The notes under the pieces are model-generated. The model saw nothing but the letters and a program-made list of their open reading frames with translations, made no database searches and was not told where the DNA came from. Positions 33,809-43,278 of a stretch of 64,000 nt of DNA are shown one piece after another. The stretch is from Streptomyces sp. A 4/2 (GTDB lineage Bacteria > Actinomycetota > Actinomycetes > Streptomycetales > Streptomycetaceae). The stretch lies in assembly GCF_940670765.1 (NCBI RefSeq), contig NZ_CALNVW010000016.1, forward strand, positions 226,759 through 290,758, written 5' to 3'. Position numbers and translations under genes: made by a program. Each line of letters opens with the position of its first letter. Position 1 is the stretch's first letter.

Positions 33809-34337
33809 TCAACCGACAGCGAGCCGCCGCCGGCGGCTGGGCCGCCACGCCGCCGAAGTCAGCCGGCGGCCGGCGGCCGGCCAGGACAGATCGACACCCG
33901 TCATCGCATACATGAACCTGTCCCGGCGCTCCTCACCCACCTGCTGCCAGCTGCGGAGCAGCCCCTCACGCCGGAAACCCACACGCTCAGCCGTTCATGC
34001 CGAGGCGGTGTTCCACGGCTCGACATACAACTCAAGACGGGGAATCTGCAGGTCACCGAAGGCCCAGTGGACAACGGCGGCGAGGCCTCGGCCGCATTCC
34101 GAGCGGGCGCCCGTCCTCGATCCGCACGATGACAAAGGGGAAGCCGCTGCCAGTAGACGCTCGCTCCCACTGGCGTCGGACGAAGGCTCCGCCCGCCTCC
34201 TGCGAGTACACCGCAGGAACGGTCGTGATCAACGGGATGTAGTCATCGCTCGATGCCTCCCGCACGAGAGGCAGATCGTCGAGCTGCCAAGGACGGAGCA
34301 GGAACTTGTCGCCCGCGGTCAAGCGCGGAACCTCCAA
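33809..34337 (-). pseudogene. Broken GNAT acetyltransferase
   Basis: Reading begins at 34337 with MEVPRLTAGDKFLLRPWQ, a clear GNAT N-terminus, and runs to about 34105 (EDGRPLG). There the frame changes; a second frame continues GRGLAAVVHWAFGDLQIPRLELYVEPWNTASA, then TGA where an Arg codon is expected, then TAERVGFRREGLLRSWQQVGEERRDRF and a final stop at 33809. The segment usually between the N-terminal part and the RGRGLA acetyl-CoA loop (about 35-40 residues) is missing. So one deletion with frameshift and one nonsense change are visible. Non-functional relic downstream of the ligase gene. Confidence 0.8.
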
Positions 34338-34352
34338 AGGCTCGCCCCCCCG

Positions 34353-34799
34353 TCAACCGACCTTGTTCACGGTGGTGTCGTCGGCGTCGAGTCGCCGCCC
34401 GTCCGCGGAGTGGACCTCCAACGTACGCAGGGGACGCCCCTGTCGGCGGTCAATCATCTCCGAGTGCAACTCGTCGGGGGCGAAGAGGTTTTGCTCGCCC
34501 CACTGGCGCAGCGCGACGATGACGGGGAAAAGGCCCTTGCCCTTGGTCGTCAGTACGTACTCGTGGTAGGCGCTGCCGTCCGACGCAGGCGCCGTGTCAA
34601 GGACTCCGACGGCGATCAGGTAGCGCAGACGCGTGGCAAGGATGTTCTTCGCCACGCCGAGGCTGCGCTGGAACTCCCCGAAGCGGCGGCTGCCGTCAAA
34701 GGCGTCCCGCACGATCAGCAAGGACCACCAGTCGCCGATCGTGTCGACCGATCGCGCGACGGGGCAGTCGCTGTCGTCGAAGCGCGTTCGCTCCACCAT
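34353..34799 (-). CDS. HxlR-family transcriptional regulator
   Basis: 148 residues, winged helix. Typical HxlR signature: CPVARSVDTIGDWWSLLIVRDAFDGSRRFGEFQRSLGVAKNILATRLRYLIAVGVL, with a Cys near residue 11 that in some members senses redox or electrophiles. ATG 34799 has GGAG nine bases upstream; GTG 34811 is possible. It is divergent from an MFS exporter, with a perfect palindrome between, so it probably represses both. Confidence 0.92.
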   Translation of the reverse strand: MVERTRFDDSDCPVARSVDTIGDWWSLLIVRDAFDGSRRFGEFQRSLGVAKNILATRLRYLIAVGVLDTAPASDGSAYHEYVLTTKGKGLFPVIVALRQWGEQNLFAPDELHSEMIDRRQGRPLRTLEVHSADGRRLDADDTTVNKVG

Positions 34800-34829
34800 G
34801 TCACTCTCCACCTCAAGCTGGTTGCAACA

Positions 34830-34864
34830 TGCTACCAGATCGGACTACGGTCCATCTGGTAGCA
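34830..34864. promoter_or_regulatory. HxlR-type operator between regulator and MFS genes
   Basis: TGCTACCAGAT (34830-34840) and ATCTGGTAGCA (34854-34864), perfect 11-base arms and a 13-base centre, in the divergent promoter. The length and AT-rich half-sites fit a dimeric winged-helix repressor. Confidence 0.7.
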
Positions 34865-34893
34865 AGATGAAACCAGTCACGAGGGAGCTTCAC

Positions 34894-36147
34894 GTGGAAA
34901 GAGATCGCGGGGTCATGACGACAGAGGCCGCGGGACCGAGCACAGGGACGTCCAGGTTCAGGCTGTCCAGAGGAGTCACCCTCCTCTTCGCCGTGGCCTG
35001 TGGAACAGCTGTGGCCAACGTCTACTTCGCGCAGCCGCTCCTGGTAACGCTGGGCCACGACTTCTCGATCAGTACGGCGACGGTCGGCGCAGTCGTGACC
35101 TTGACTCAAATCGGATACGGGCTGGGACTCTTCTTCCTCGTGCCACTGGGAGACCTGCTCGACAGCAGACGTCTCATCGCGGTGCAACTCCTCCTCCTGG
35201 CAACGGCGTTGACGGCGGTCGGCACCGCCGGCACCGCGACGCTCCTGCTGGTGGGCCTCGCCACCGTGGGGCTGCTCGCGGTGGTCACCCAGACGCTGGT
35301 GGCCTTCGCCGCTTCCCTCGCTGCGCCCGAGGAGCGAGGACGGGTCGTCGGCCTGGTGACCAGCGGCGTGGTCACCGGCATCCTGCTCGCCCGCACCGTG
35401 TCCGGCCTCTTGGCCGACCTCGCGGGCTGGCGCTCCGTCTACCTCGCTTCGGCGGTTCTCACCTGCGTGATCGCCCTGGCCCTGTACCGCCTGCTGCCGT
35501 CCCGCAACAGTGCCCCGTCGGCACCCGAGGGATACGGGCAACTCCTGCGCTCCACCCTCACGTTGTTCGCACGCGAGCGCCTCCTTCGTGTGCGGGCCCT
35601 GCTCGCCCTCCTGATCTTCGCCGCCTTCAGCGCACTGTGGAGCAGTGTCGCGCTGCCGCTCAGCGCGCCCCCGCTCTCCTTGTCCCACACCGAAATCGGA
35701 GCATTCGGGCTGGCCGGAGCCGCGGGCGCCCTCGCCGCCACCGCGGCCGGCCGGCTGAATGACCGCGGCTTCGCCCAGCGGACCACCGGCCTCGGCCTGG
35801 CCCTGCTCACCGTCTCCTGGCTGCCCCTGGCGTTCACCCGGCACTCGCTCTGGGCACTGGCCGTCGGCGTGATCGTCCTCGATCTCGCCGTGCAGGCGGT
35901 CCACGTCACCAACCAGACGTTGATCTACGCACTGCACCCGGAGGCGGGGAGCCGACTGATCGGCGGCTACATGGTCTTCTATTCGATCGGCAGCGCCTCC
36001 GGCGCGGTCGCCTCGACAACTCTCTACGCAGTGGCAGGCTGGACAGCCGTGTGCGCCCTCGGCGCTGGGATCAGCCTTCTCGCACTCTTCCTGTGGGCAG
36101 TCACACGGCGCGGTACCGCGAACCCAGCCGCCCCAGCCACCGGCTGA
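34894..36147 (+). CDS. Major facilitator superfamily efflux transporter
   Basis: 417 residues with 12 membrane segments. MFS motif A is seen as PLGDLLDSRRLI after helix 2, and a similar loop GRLNDRGFAQR in the second half. Pattern resembles drug/sugar-efflux proteins (YgaY/NepI-like; ANVYFAQPLL in helix 1). GTG 34894 with GGGAG six bases upstream is preferred; ATG 34915 and ATG 34867 are possible. Under control of the divergent HxlR regulator, which suggests inducible export of a toxic compound. Confidence 0.9.
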   Translation: MERDRGVMTTEAAGPSTGTSRFRLSRGVTLLFAVACGTAVANVYFAQPLLVTLGHDFSISTATVGAVVTLTQIGYGLGLFFLVPLGDLLDSRRLIAVQLLLLATALTAVGTAGTATLLLVGLATVGLLAVVTQTLVAFAASLAAPEERGRVVGLVTSGVVTGILLARTVSGLLADLAGWRSVYLASAVLTCVIALALYRLLPSRNSAPSAPEGYGQLLRSTLTLFARERLLRVRALLALLIFAAFSALWSSVALPLSAPPLSLSHTEIGAFGLAGAAGALAATAAGRLNDRGFAQRTTGLGLALLTVSWLPLAFTRHSLWALAVGVIVLDLAVQAVHVTNQTLIYALHPEAGSRLIGGYMVFYSIGSASGAVASTTLYAVAGWTAVCALGAGISLLALFLWAVTRRGTANPAAPATG

Positions 36148-36167
36148 ATCGTCACCGCCGTACGACG

Positions 36168-36196
36168 TCGGATGAGGTTGAAACGACCTCATCCGA
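36168..36196 (+). terminator. Stem-loop after the MFS gene
   Basis: TCGGATGAGGT and ACCTCATCCGA, perfect 11-base arms, loop of seven bases, 20 bases past the MFS stop. Probably a terminator; because it is also upstream of the RibD-like gene it could act as an attenuator. Confidence 0.55.
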
Positions 36197-36272
36197 TGAG
36201 TTTCCGCACATCGGGCGGTCTCCACTGAACCGGGGCGGCAGGCGTCTCGGAACCGAGAAAGGGCAGTGCACT

Positions 36273-36896
36273 GTGAAGTTGGTTCTGCAGGAGTTCCTGT
36301 CGCTGGACGGAGTAGCGCAGGGTCCGGGGTCTCCGGAGGAGGACACCAGCGACGGGTTCACCCGGGGAGGATGGCTCGTTCCGCACCTCGACGACGCGTT
36401 CATGCGGATCGTCACGGGCTGGATCGGCGGCGTGGACGCGTTCCTGTTCGGACGCCGTACCTATGACAACTTCGCGCGCGACTGGCCGGCGATGAACGAC
36501 CCGGACGACCCGATCGCCGCGAAGCTCAACGGCTTGCCGAAGTACGTGGCCTCACACAGCCTGACCGAGGCCGGCTGGGAGCCGACCACGATCCTCTCCG
36601 GGGACGTACCGGCCCGGGTCGCGGAGTTGAAACGGCAGCCCGGAGGTGAGCTGCAGATCCACGGCAGTGCCCGCCTCGGCGCATCCCTGCTGGCCGCGGG
36701 TCTGATCGACGAGGTACGCCTGATGGTGGCGCCGGTGCTCGTGGGCAGTGGCCGGCGGCTGTTCCCGGACCACGGCGTGCAGGCCGGGCTGCACCTGTTG
36801 AGCACCGAGACGACCCCGAGCGGAGTGGTGGCCCAGGTGTACGAGCCGACCGGACTGCCTCGGTACGGGACCTACGAGGCCGGCGCACCCTCCTGA
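36273..36896 (+). CDS. Dihydrofolate reductase-like (RibD C-terminal domain) protein
   Basis: 207 residues. Fold marks: VLQEFLSLDGVAQGPGSP at the start, FLFGRRTYDNF, and IHGSARLGASLLAAGLIDEVRLMVAPVLVGSGRRLFPD near the end, all typical of the NADPH-binding RibD-C/DHFR-like family. These single-domain proteins are widespread in actinobacteria and usually of unknown substrate. GTG 36273 has AAAGGG upstream. Follows the MFS gene after a hairpin. Confidence 0.9.
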   Translation: MKLVLQEFLSLDGVAQGPGSPEEDTSDGFTRGGWLVPHLDDAFMRIVTGWIGGVDAFLFGRRTYDNFARDWPAMNDPDDPIAAKLNGLPKYVASHSLTEAGWEPTTILSGDVPARVAELKRQPGGELQIHGSARLGASLLAAGLIDEVRLMVAPVLVGSGRRLFPDHGVQAGLHLLSTETTPSGVVAQVYEPTGLPRYGTYEAGAPS

Positions 36897-37064
36897 GCGG
36901 GAGGCCGGCCCTACGGCGGCGCCGTCCTGGACCGCTCCGGCACCCCCCGCCCCGGCACCTTCGTCCATCCGGTCGGTCTGGGCTGAACTGCACCGCGCGC
37001 CACGGTGTGCCGACGCGGTGCAGTGTGCGCAACGCAACGCAGCGTGGGGCCTGGGGCCGCAGCG

Positions 37065-40013
37065 TCACTCCTCGTCGCGCAGCCGGGCCGCCAGGGAGGT
37101 CAGCGGCCGGGTCTCCTCGGTGTGGCCCAGGGCGGTCAGGCGGGAGACCGCCGCGTCGAGGCGGGTGAGGGCGGGGGCGGGGCGTTCCAGGTAGATGCCC
37201 TCCACGGCACCCGCGAGACGGACGCACTCGGCCCACTCGCCTGCGCGGTCCTCCTCGGGCCCCGGCTCACCGAGCAGGGCGAGGGCCTTCTCCAGGGCGG
37301 AAAGGGCGTCCTCGTACTCACCGGCGTAGGCATTGACCCGCCCGTGCTCGTAGGCCAGGGCGGTGTCCAGGGAACGACCGGGGGCCTCGTACGCGGCGCC
37401 GCGGGCCTCGTCGGCGATCCGGCCTGCGTCGTCGAGGTGGGCGAGGGCGTCGGCCAGGCCGTCGGGGCCCTGCCTCTCGGCCTGGAGGCGGGCGAGTTCG
37501 CGCAGGCAGTTGCTGAGCACCTCGAAGCGCGGGACCCGCGCATGGGCGGCGAGTGCCTGGTCCGCGGCCTCGCGGGCCCGGCCGAACTCGCCGGACTCGG
37601 CGAGGAGTACGGCCGTCTCCGCGGCGATCATGGCGTGGCTCCCCGGGTCGTCGTCCCAGTCGGCCGACTCGGCCGCGAGGGCGACGAACTCCGCCACGGC
37701 GACCTTGAGGTCCTCCCCCGCGCGCAGCGCGCGGGCGCGGGTCAGGCGCAGTTGGGCGACGAGCCGGTCGTCCAACTCTCCGGCGTCGACGTCCGGTTCG
37801 GTGAGGAGGGAGTCGAGCAGGGCGATGCAGTCCTCGACGCGGCCCAGGTCGAGGCAGAGCTGAGCCGCGTTGCTGTAGGCGCAGAACGCCTCCGTCCGGC
37901 TGCCGCGGCGCAGGTACACCTCCGCCGAGCGCGTCAGGTGCCGCACGGCCTCGTCGGGGCGACCGAGATGCATGCAGGTCTCGGCCAGGTCACCGTGGAG
38001 GCGGGTGGAGTCGACCACACCGGCCGGCCAGTCGGCGGCCAGTCGCAGGCCTTCGGCCAGGTCCGTGTGCGCGGCCTGCGCGTCCCGGAGGCCGAGCTGG
38101 ATCCGGCCACGCAGTCCGAGCGTGCGGGGCAGGTGCCAGGCGGGGCCGTGCGCCTTCAGCCGGTCGAGGACGCCGTCGATCTCGGTGACCGCGGCGGGCA
38201 GGTCGCCGGAGATGGCGTGCGCGCTGGTCCGCAGCAGCAGGGCGCCGGAGATCTGCGCGCCGATGTCGTGCCGGGTGGCGAACGCGTGCAGCAGGTCCGC
38301 CTCGGCGAAGACCGGCGCGGCGTGCTCCTCGCTCCCCGACGTCTGCAGGCGCATGCCGAGCGCGGTCGCCCGCAGCCGCAGCAGGCGGGCCTCCTGGTGA
38401 GGGGCGAGGCCGGGCGTCTCCTCGTGCAGGCGGACCATGGACGCGTGGGCGGCGGTCAGCGCGGCGGCCTTCGCCTCGGCTCCGTCGCCGCCCTCCGCCG
38501 GGATCCCGGCGGGGATCTCGGCGGAAGCAAGCAGGGCGTAGGCGCGGGCGAGGGCCGCGTCGCCCGGCGCACCGGCGTCGTCGTACAGGCCCGCGGCCTC
38601 CTCGTGGAGTGCGGCGGCGACGGCGAAGTCGTCCTTCTCGTCCGCCCGGCTCGCCTCGTCGGTCAGCAGGTCCGCGCGCAGCTGTACCAGCGGGCCCACG
38701 GCCGGGTCGTCGGGGTGGGTGTAGTCGCCGGCGGAGACGAGCGTGCGCAGTTGCGCCCAGCAGGCCTCTGCGCCCGGGTGCCCCTGCTCGTTCAATTCCC
38801 GCGCCTGGCGGATGAGTTCGGGCAGCGACTGCGGTACGGCGGCCGTAGGGGCTGCGGGTGCGGCCACCGGGGCGGCCGGGGTCACGTCGTCGAGGCTGCG
38901 CGGGCGCAGGGTCAGTTCCAGCGCGTCCAGGAGCGGGGCGCGGTCGAGGCGGGCCCTGCGGCGGTCGGTGTGCGCCGTGGTTGCGTTGCGGGCGTCGAAG
39001 CGGGCGGCGAGGTCGTCGGCGCGGTCCCGTACCTCGGCGCGCAGGCGGGCCACCGTCCAGGTGCGGCCCCCGTATCCGGCGGTGGGCAGTTCGCCGTGGC
39101 CGAGGTGTTCGACGCGCTGGAGGAGGACTTCCACGCCGGTGACGAAGTCGAACATGTCCAGCGGGGAGTCCACCTCGTCGAACAGGCTCCGGTTCTCGGC
39201 GAGCAGTTCCAGGCCGCGTGCCTCGTTGCCGGTCAGCGCGCAGAACTCCAGGTGCCGGCCGACCTCCCCGGACATGGAGGGGTTGCGCCGACAGCCGCGG
39301 TACCCGGCGAGGTGCAGTTCGCGGGCCCGGTCGATCCGGCCGGAGCGCAGCAGGGGCAGCAGCGCGTACGAGATGGAGCGGGCCGGTTCCTCCTGGCAGG
39401 ACTCCTTCCCGGCCAGGACGGGCTCCCAGGCGCCCAGCGCCCGCTCGTCGTTCCCCGCCGCGAGGTGGTGCAGGGCCAGCTCGCAGATCTCGCAGGCCTC
39501 GCAGTCGCTGAGCGGTGTCCGGGGCCGGCCCGCCCACAGCTCGTAGGCGAGGGCGGTGTCCTCACCCGCATGGGCGGCGAGCTGGTACGCCTGTCCGTAG
39601 TACGGCTGGAGGCCCAGGTCGGCCTTCTCGTACCGGTCGCGCATCTCCGTCAGCCACTGGCGCAGGCTGGCCAGCGGTATCTCGGGCAGCGCGCGCAGAG
39701 CGTTGGCCACCCACTTGAACCGCCAGAGCAGCGTGCGGCGCCGACGCTCGTCGAAGACGTCGGGCTGCTCGTCGAACAAGGTGAGGAGGCGGGCGAAGAC
39801 GACGGGCGACTTCCGGGGTTCGGAGCCGTAGGTGTACGCCTCCTGGAGTTCGAGGAGCGCGTCGACGAGTGGGACGGGATCCCCGAACTGCTCGGCGGCT
39901 TCCACGAGTTCCTCGGCGGTGACGGTGCGGGTGCGGCCGTAGGGGCGCCGGTCGTTCTCCTGGAGCGCCTGGTACAGCTCGTCCGTGCTCTGGGGATGGG
40001 GTGCGGTCGGCAT
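37065..40013 (-). CDS. Large tetratricopeptide-repeat protein
   Basis: 982 residues, soluble, entirely helical repeats. Helix pairs of TPR type recur through the length, clearest in the second half (for example GLRLAADWPAG, RPDEAVRHLTRSAEVYLRRGSRTEAFCAY, and EYEDALSALEKALALLG). A Cys cluster CEACEIC lies near residue 160. ATG 40013 (MPTAPHPQ) starts two bases after the stop of the Hsp90-like gene with AAGGA ten bases upstream, so the two are coupled. Probable partner or substrate adaptor of the Hsp90-like chaperone, as TPR proteins commonly bind Hsp90 C-termini in eukaryotes; in bacteria this is only inference. Confidence 0.85.
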   Translation of the reverse strand: MPTAPHPQSTDELYQALQENDRRPYGRTRTVTAEELVEAAEQFGDPVPLVDALLELQEAYTYGSEPRKSPVVFARLLTLFDEQPDVFDERRRRTLLWRFKWVANALRALPEIPLASLRQWLTEMRDRYEKADLGLQPYYGQAYQLAAHAGEDTALAYELWAGRPRTPLSDCEACEICELALHHLAAGNDERALGAWEPVLAGKESCQEEPARSISYALLPLLRSGRIDRARELHLAGYRGCRRNPSMSGEVGRHLEFCALTGNEARGLELLAENRSLFDEVDSPLDMFDFVTGVEVLLQRVEHLGHGELPTAGYGGRTWTVARLRAEVRDRADDLAARFDARNATTAHTDRRRARLDRAPLLDALELTLRPRSLDDVTPAAPVAAPAAPTAAVPQSLPELIRQARELNEQGHPGAEACWAQLRTLVSAGDYTHPDDPAVGPLVQLRADLLTDEASRADEKDDFAVAAALHEEAAGLYDDAGAPGDAALARAYALLASAEIPAGIPAEGGDGAEAKAAALTAAHASMVRLHEETPGLAPHQEARLLRLRATALGMRLQTSGSEEHAAPVFAEADLLHAFATRHDIGAQISGALLLRTSAHAISGDLPAAVTEIDGVLDRLKAHGPAWHLPRTLGLRGRIQLGLRDAQAAHTDLAEGLRLAADWPAGVVDSTRLHGDLAETCMHLGRPDEAVRHLTRSAEVYLRRGSRTEAFCAYSNAAQLCLDLGRVEDCIALLDSLLTEPDVDAGELDDRLVAQLRLTRARALRAGEDLKVAVAEFVALAAESADWDDDPGSHAMIAAETAVLLAESGEFGRAREAADQALAAHARVPRFEVLSNCLRELARLQAERQGPDGLADALAHLDDAGRIADEARGAAYEAPGRSLDTALAYEHGRVNAYAGEYEDALSALEKALALLGEPGPEEDRAGEWAECVRLAGAVEGIYLERPAPALTRLDAAVSRLTALGHTEETRPLTSLAARLRDEE

Positions 40014-40015
40014 CG

Positions 40016-41863
40016 TCAGCTGTCCTTGCGGAGGGCGTGGGCGAGAAGGTCGAGGAAGGAGCGGTTGATGAGGCTCGATTCGGCGGGCCTGAGCGGGCGC
40101 CGGGACAGCAGCGCGGCCTGCCCGTAGAGGGCTTCGGCGCTGGTGCGGGCCAGCTCGGGCTCGTCGATGGCGACGGCGGTGCGAACCAGGGGGTTGAGCT
40201 GGTTGAGGATCAGCTGGGCCCGCGGTGCCTCCTGGCGCAGAGCGCCCAGGATGTCGCCCCACAGGCCGCCCTCCTGCTCACGGGCGAGCTGGGAGCGGGT
40301 GCGCTCGTGCCGGGCCTCGCGGCTGTCGACGAGGAGGGCCGGCGCGGACGCCGGCTGGAAGGTGCGCAGTGCGACGTCGCAGTCGAAGACGGCCAGGGCG
40401 TCGCGAGCCAGGGCGAGGTAGGCCACGGCGGCCAGTTCCGTCTCCCGGTCGACGGGGTCGAGGTGGGCGGTGAGGGTCGCCGGGTCGAGGTCGGCGACGC
40501 TGACCTCGGGCCTGATCTCGGGCAGCCGGTGGACCAGTTCACGGTCGTACGTGTAGCCGCCGTTGACGACGCCGAGCCCGGCGGCCGAGGCGATCGCCGC
40601 GACCTGCCGGAACTCCTCCACGCTCGACGTCACGAGCACGGTGCGGTGGGTGCGCGCGAACTCGTCGAGGGTGGTGTGCCCGTCGGTCGTATCGAACGGC
40701 AGCCAGGGCAGCAGCATCCGCAGGATCTCGTCGTCGTGCACCGCGAGCGACTTCACGGCCAGGTGGTGGGCCTGGAGGAAGCGGGCGAGCAGGTCCGGGT
40801 CGCTGGCGGCGGCGCGGGCGATCCACGCGCGCAGCCGCTCGGCGAGGGCGTCGCGGACGGCGGCGAGCGTGTCGTCCTCGTACAGGGACTCGCGGGACGC
40901 CGTCGGGCGCAGGCTCTCGGCGTCGACGACACAGCGGACGAAGAACGCCCACTCGGGCAGGATCTCCTCGGCCTGCGCGGACAGCAGCATGCCCTTGACG
41001 TGCACGCGATGGCCGTGACGGCGCCCGGCCGGCACCGTCTCGGGCAGCACACACGCGATGCCCTTGAGGCCCACGGCCGGCAGGTCCAGCTCGATGGTGT
41101 CCAGCGGTGTGAACCCGAAGACCTCCTCGCCGTACGCGGCCAGTGCGCGCGAACGGGCTCCGGGAGTGGGGTACGTACGTGCCCACGGTGCGGGCTCAGG
41201 GTTCACGGGCGCACCCGCACCGCCCGTGCCGTCGTCGAAGGCCACCGGGTGGCGCAGCAGGGAACCGAAGTGCCGGGCCAGCGCCTGTACCTGCACCGGC
41301 CCGGTCCACTCGCCCGCGTCGGCGCGCGGCGTCAGCGTGACGGTGGTACCGGGCCGGGGGCAGGCGGATGCGGGCAGGGTACGGACGGTGTAGCTGCCGT
41401 CGCCACGCCCCCGCCACTCCACGGCGTGTGCGTCGGGGGCGCGGGCGGAGCGGCTCAGTACGTGGATCTCGTCCGCGACCAGGAAGCAGGAGAGCAGGCC
41501 GATCCCGAACTGGCCGATGAAGTCGCCACGTTGCTCGGCCAGCCGCTCCGCGCGTTTGCTGCTGCGCCCGATCGTGGCGAGGAAGGTGTGCACGTCGGCC
41601 TCGGTGAGACCGACGCCGTCGTCCTCGACGCGTACCACCGAACCGTCGGCGTACAGGCGGATACCGAAGGCGTCGGCGGGTGCGTCCGGCTCGATGCCGT
41701 GCCGGGCGGTCAGCGCGTCCGCCGCGTTCTGCAGGAGTTCACGCAGGTAGACGCGGGGGCTGGAGTAGAGGTGGTGGGAGAGGAGGTCGACGAGGCCGCG
41801 CAGATCCACCTGGAAGGTGCGGTCGGCGGCGGGCGGGTTCGGGGCGGTGTCGGGCAGAGTCAT
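40016..41863 (-). CDS. htpG: Hsp90-family chaperone (HtpG-like)
   Basis: 615 residues. ATP site motifs: YLRELLQNAADA (E42, N46), VEDDGVGL (about 79-86) and GDFIGQFGIGLLSCF (113-127), all intact. The middle domain has HRVHVKGMLL and SRESLYED; the C-terminal domain ends SLINRSFLDLLAHALRKD. ATG 41863 is chosen by family length although no strong ribosome site precedes it. It lies 89 bases after the 328-residue gene and directly before the TPR gene. The sequence differs from E. coli HtpG in many positions, so it may be a specialised paralogue. Confidence 0.92.
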   Translation of the reverse strand: MTLPDTAPNPPAADRTFQVDLRGLVDLLSHHLYSSPRVYLRELLQNAADALTARHGIEPDAPADAFGIRLYADGSVVRVEDDGVGLTEADVHTFLATIGRSSKRAERLAEQRGDFIGQFGIGLLSCFLVADEIHVLSRSARAPDAHAVEWRGRGDGSYTVRTLPASACPRPGTTVTLTPRADAGEWTGPVQVQALARHFGSLLRHPVAFDDGTGGAGAPVNPEPAPWARTYPTPGARSRALAAYGEEVFGFTPLDTIELDLPAVGLKGIACVLPETVPAGRRHGHRVHVKGMLLSAQAEEILPEWAFFVRCVVDAESLRPTASRESLYEDDTLAAVRDALAERLRAWIARAAASDPDLLARFLQAHHLAVKSLAVHDDEILRMLLPWLPFDTTDGHTTLDEFARTHRTVLVTSSVEEFRQVAAIASAAGLGVVNGGYTYDRELVHRLPEIRPEVSVADLDPATLTAHLDPVDRETELAAVAYLALARDALAVFDCDVALRTFQPASAPALLVDSREARHERTRSQLAREQEGGLWGDILGALRQEAPRAQLILNQLNPLVRTAVAIDEPELARTSAEALYGQAALLSRRPLRPAESSLINRSFLDLLAHALRKDS

Positions 41864-41952
41864 CAGGAAGTCCGGAAGTGGGAGGGGCGGCAGGTGGCGG
41901 TGGGGATCGGCGCGGCGGGCGCCGCTCAAGCGGCGGCGATGGCGGCGGGCGC

Positions 41953-42939
41953 TCAGGCGCGGCGGCGGCGGGCGAACTGCTCCTCGGGTTCCGCGAAATA
42001 GGTCCAGGGCCGCCCTCCGGTGTACGCGCCGTCGAGCGCCTTGAAGACGCGCCGGACCGTGTGGCGTTCACCGGCCAGCGACAGCGCCATGGCGAACATG
42101 CTGAAGTCGTGCTGCCATCCGGGGCGCCGTACGTAAGCGGGGTGCAGGATGCTGTGGTCGGCCGCGGCCCGCAACTCCGTCTGGATCCTGGGTGTTTCGA
42201 GGACGTCCTCGGTGTCCGACTCGACCCAGTCCTCGATGTGCGCCACGGCGATCACACAGCCGAGCCGGTGCCCCTGCGGTGCGCGGGCGAGCGCATCACG
42301 GGCGAAGGCCAGGGCCTGGCCCGGCTCGCCGCCCCAGCGGGGCTGCAACTGCGACAGCCATTCGACGCGGGTCTCCAGATCCAGCGGGTCGCGGCGCAGC
42401 GCGGCGTCGAGCCGGGTCTCGTTGACGAGGCGACCCAACGACATGCCACGGCCGGAGGTGAGGAGGCGGCGCCACGGGGCGACCCACTCCGGCCGCAACT
42501 CGGCGGCCTCGAACAACTGCTCCTCGGCGATGTGGAGCCGCTCGTGGAAGACTCGCCACTGCTCCCGAGAGACGTTCACGGCCTGCGCGGCGGTCCGCGC
42601 CTCCCAGCCCCAGCTGATGTGACGGGCCCCGGATATCAGCAGGGCCGTCGCCCGGTGTTCCTTGTCCTCCTCGGCGGCCCGGCCGATCCAGTCCTGCACA
42701 CCGTCCAAGTCGGCCAGCTCACTGAGAACTTGGTGGTCGCGGCCGAGGTCGAAGGGGGCCAGCGCCGTCTTGACCGCCTCCCAGTCACCCGCGTCGGCCG
42801 CCTCCACCAGGGCGAGCACCCGCGCGTCCCCGAGCGCGCGCACCTTGTACGTGCCGCCCTTCTGCCTGCGTGTGACGGGAAGGGCGTGCGGATCCGCCGC
42901 CGGTCTCTCGCCACTCCTACCGAACAGCTTGCCGAACAT
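41953..42939 (-). CDS. Hypothetical helical protein, 328 residues
   Basis: Unrecognised. ATG 42939 with GGGGAGG upstream. Starts with MFGKLFGRSGERPAADPHAL and then has helical repeats of TPR/HEAT type (WEAVKTALAPFDLGRDHQVLSELADLDGVQDWIGRAAEEDKEHRATALL, and REQWRVFHERLHIAEEQLFEAAELRPEWVAPWRRLL). First gene of the Hsp90-TPR group on the minus strand. Likely works with them. Confidence 0.75.
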   Translation of the reverse strand: MFGKLFGRSGERPAADPHALPVTRRQKGGTYKVRALGDARVLALVEAADAGDWEAVKTALAPFDLGRDHQVLSELADLDGVQDWIGRAAEEDKEHRATALLISGARHISWGWEARTAAQAVNVSREQWRVFHERLHIAEEQLFEAAELRPEWVAPWRRLLTSGRGMSLGRLVNETRLDAALRRDPLDLETRVEWLSQLQPRWGGEPGQALAFARDALARAPQGHRLGCVIAVAHIEDWVESDTEDVLETPRIQTELRAAADHSILHPAYVRRPGWQHDFSMFAMALSLAGERHTVRRVFKALDGAYTGGRPWTYFAEPEEQFARRRRA

Positions 42940-43278
42940 GCCGCGCCCTCCCCTGGTCCCGCGTGATCGTCGGGGTGCAGCATAAGGGGACCCACTGACA
43001 TCACTTCCACAGGGTATTCACGGGTGCTCCACGAGTTCGGTCCCGATTTCGTCCCTCTCGCACGTTCCCGATTCGGAAGCCGACTGCATCAAATCTGCTT
43101 GTTCATGCTTATTTTGACGCTCTTTCAATCACCTATTGACACCCAGTTATGGGTGCGATGCACTTGCCCTGCCCCGGCCGCCTGCACAGCACCGATCAGC
43201 CCCCCACCTGTCGGAGCGGCTGACCGCATCGCGCCTGCCGCCGGAGGCTCTCACGTTCCCCCTCAACGGGAGGTTCTC
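42940..43278. other. 339-base divergent spacer
   Basis: No gene. Left part is the promoter of the Hsp90 group; the AT-rich block 43060-43160 holds TTGACG (43114) and TTGACA (43136) hexamers and a 16-base palindrome (43140-43155), probably controlling the secreted beta-helix gene. Confidence 0.6.
43140..43155. promoter_or_regulatory. Palindrome at the -35 region of the beta-helix gene
   Basis: CACCCA-GTTA-TGGGTG, perfect 6-base arms. It overlaps the end of TTGACA at 43136-43141, so a bound protein would block this promoter. Confidence 0.45.

Noticed and set aside
37005..40127. A 1040-residue open frame on the plus strand
   Set aside because: It is the mirror frame of the TPR gene on the minus strand. 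The TPR reading has regular helix repeats, coupling to the Hsp90 gene and a ribosome site; the plus-strand frame has a random Gly/Arg/Val composition.
40001..42001. A 666-residue open frame on the plus strand
   Set aside because: Opposite to the Hsp90-like gene, whose ATP-binding motifs are unmistakable. High GC keeps antisense frames open.
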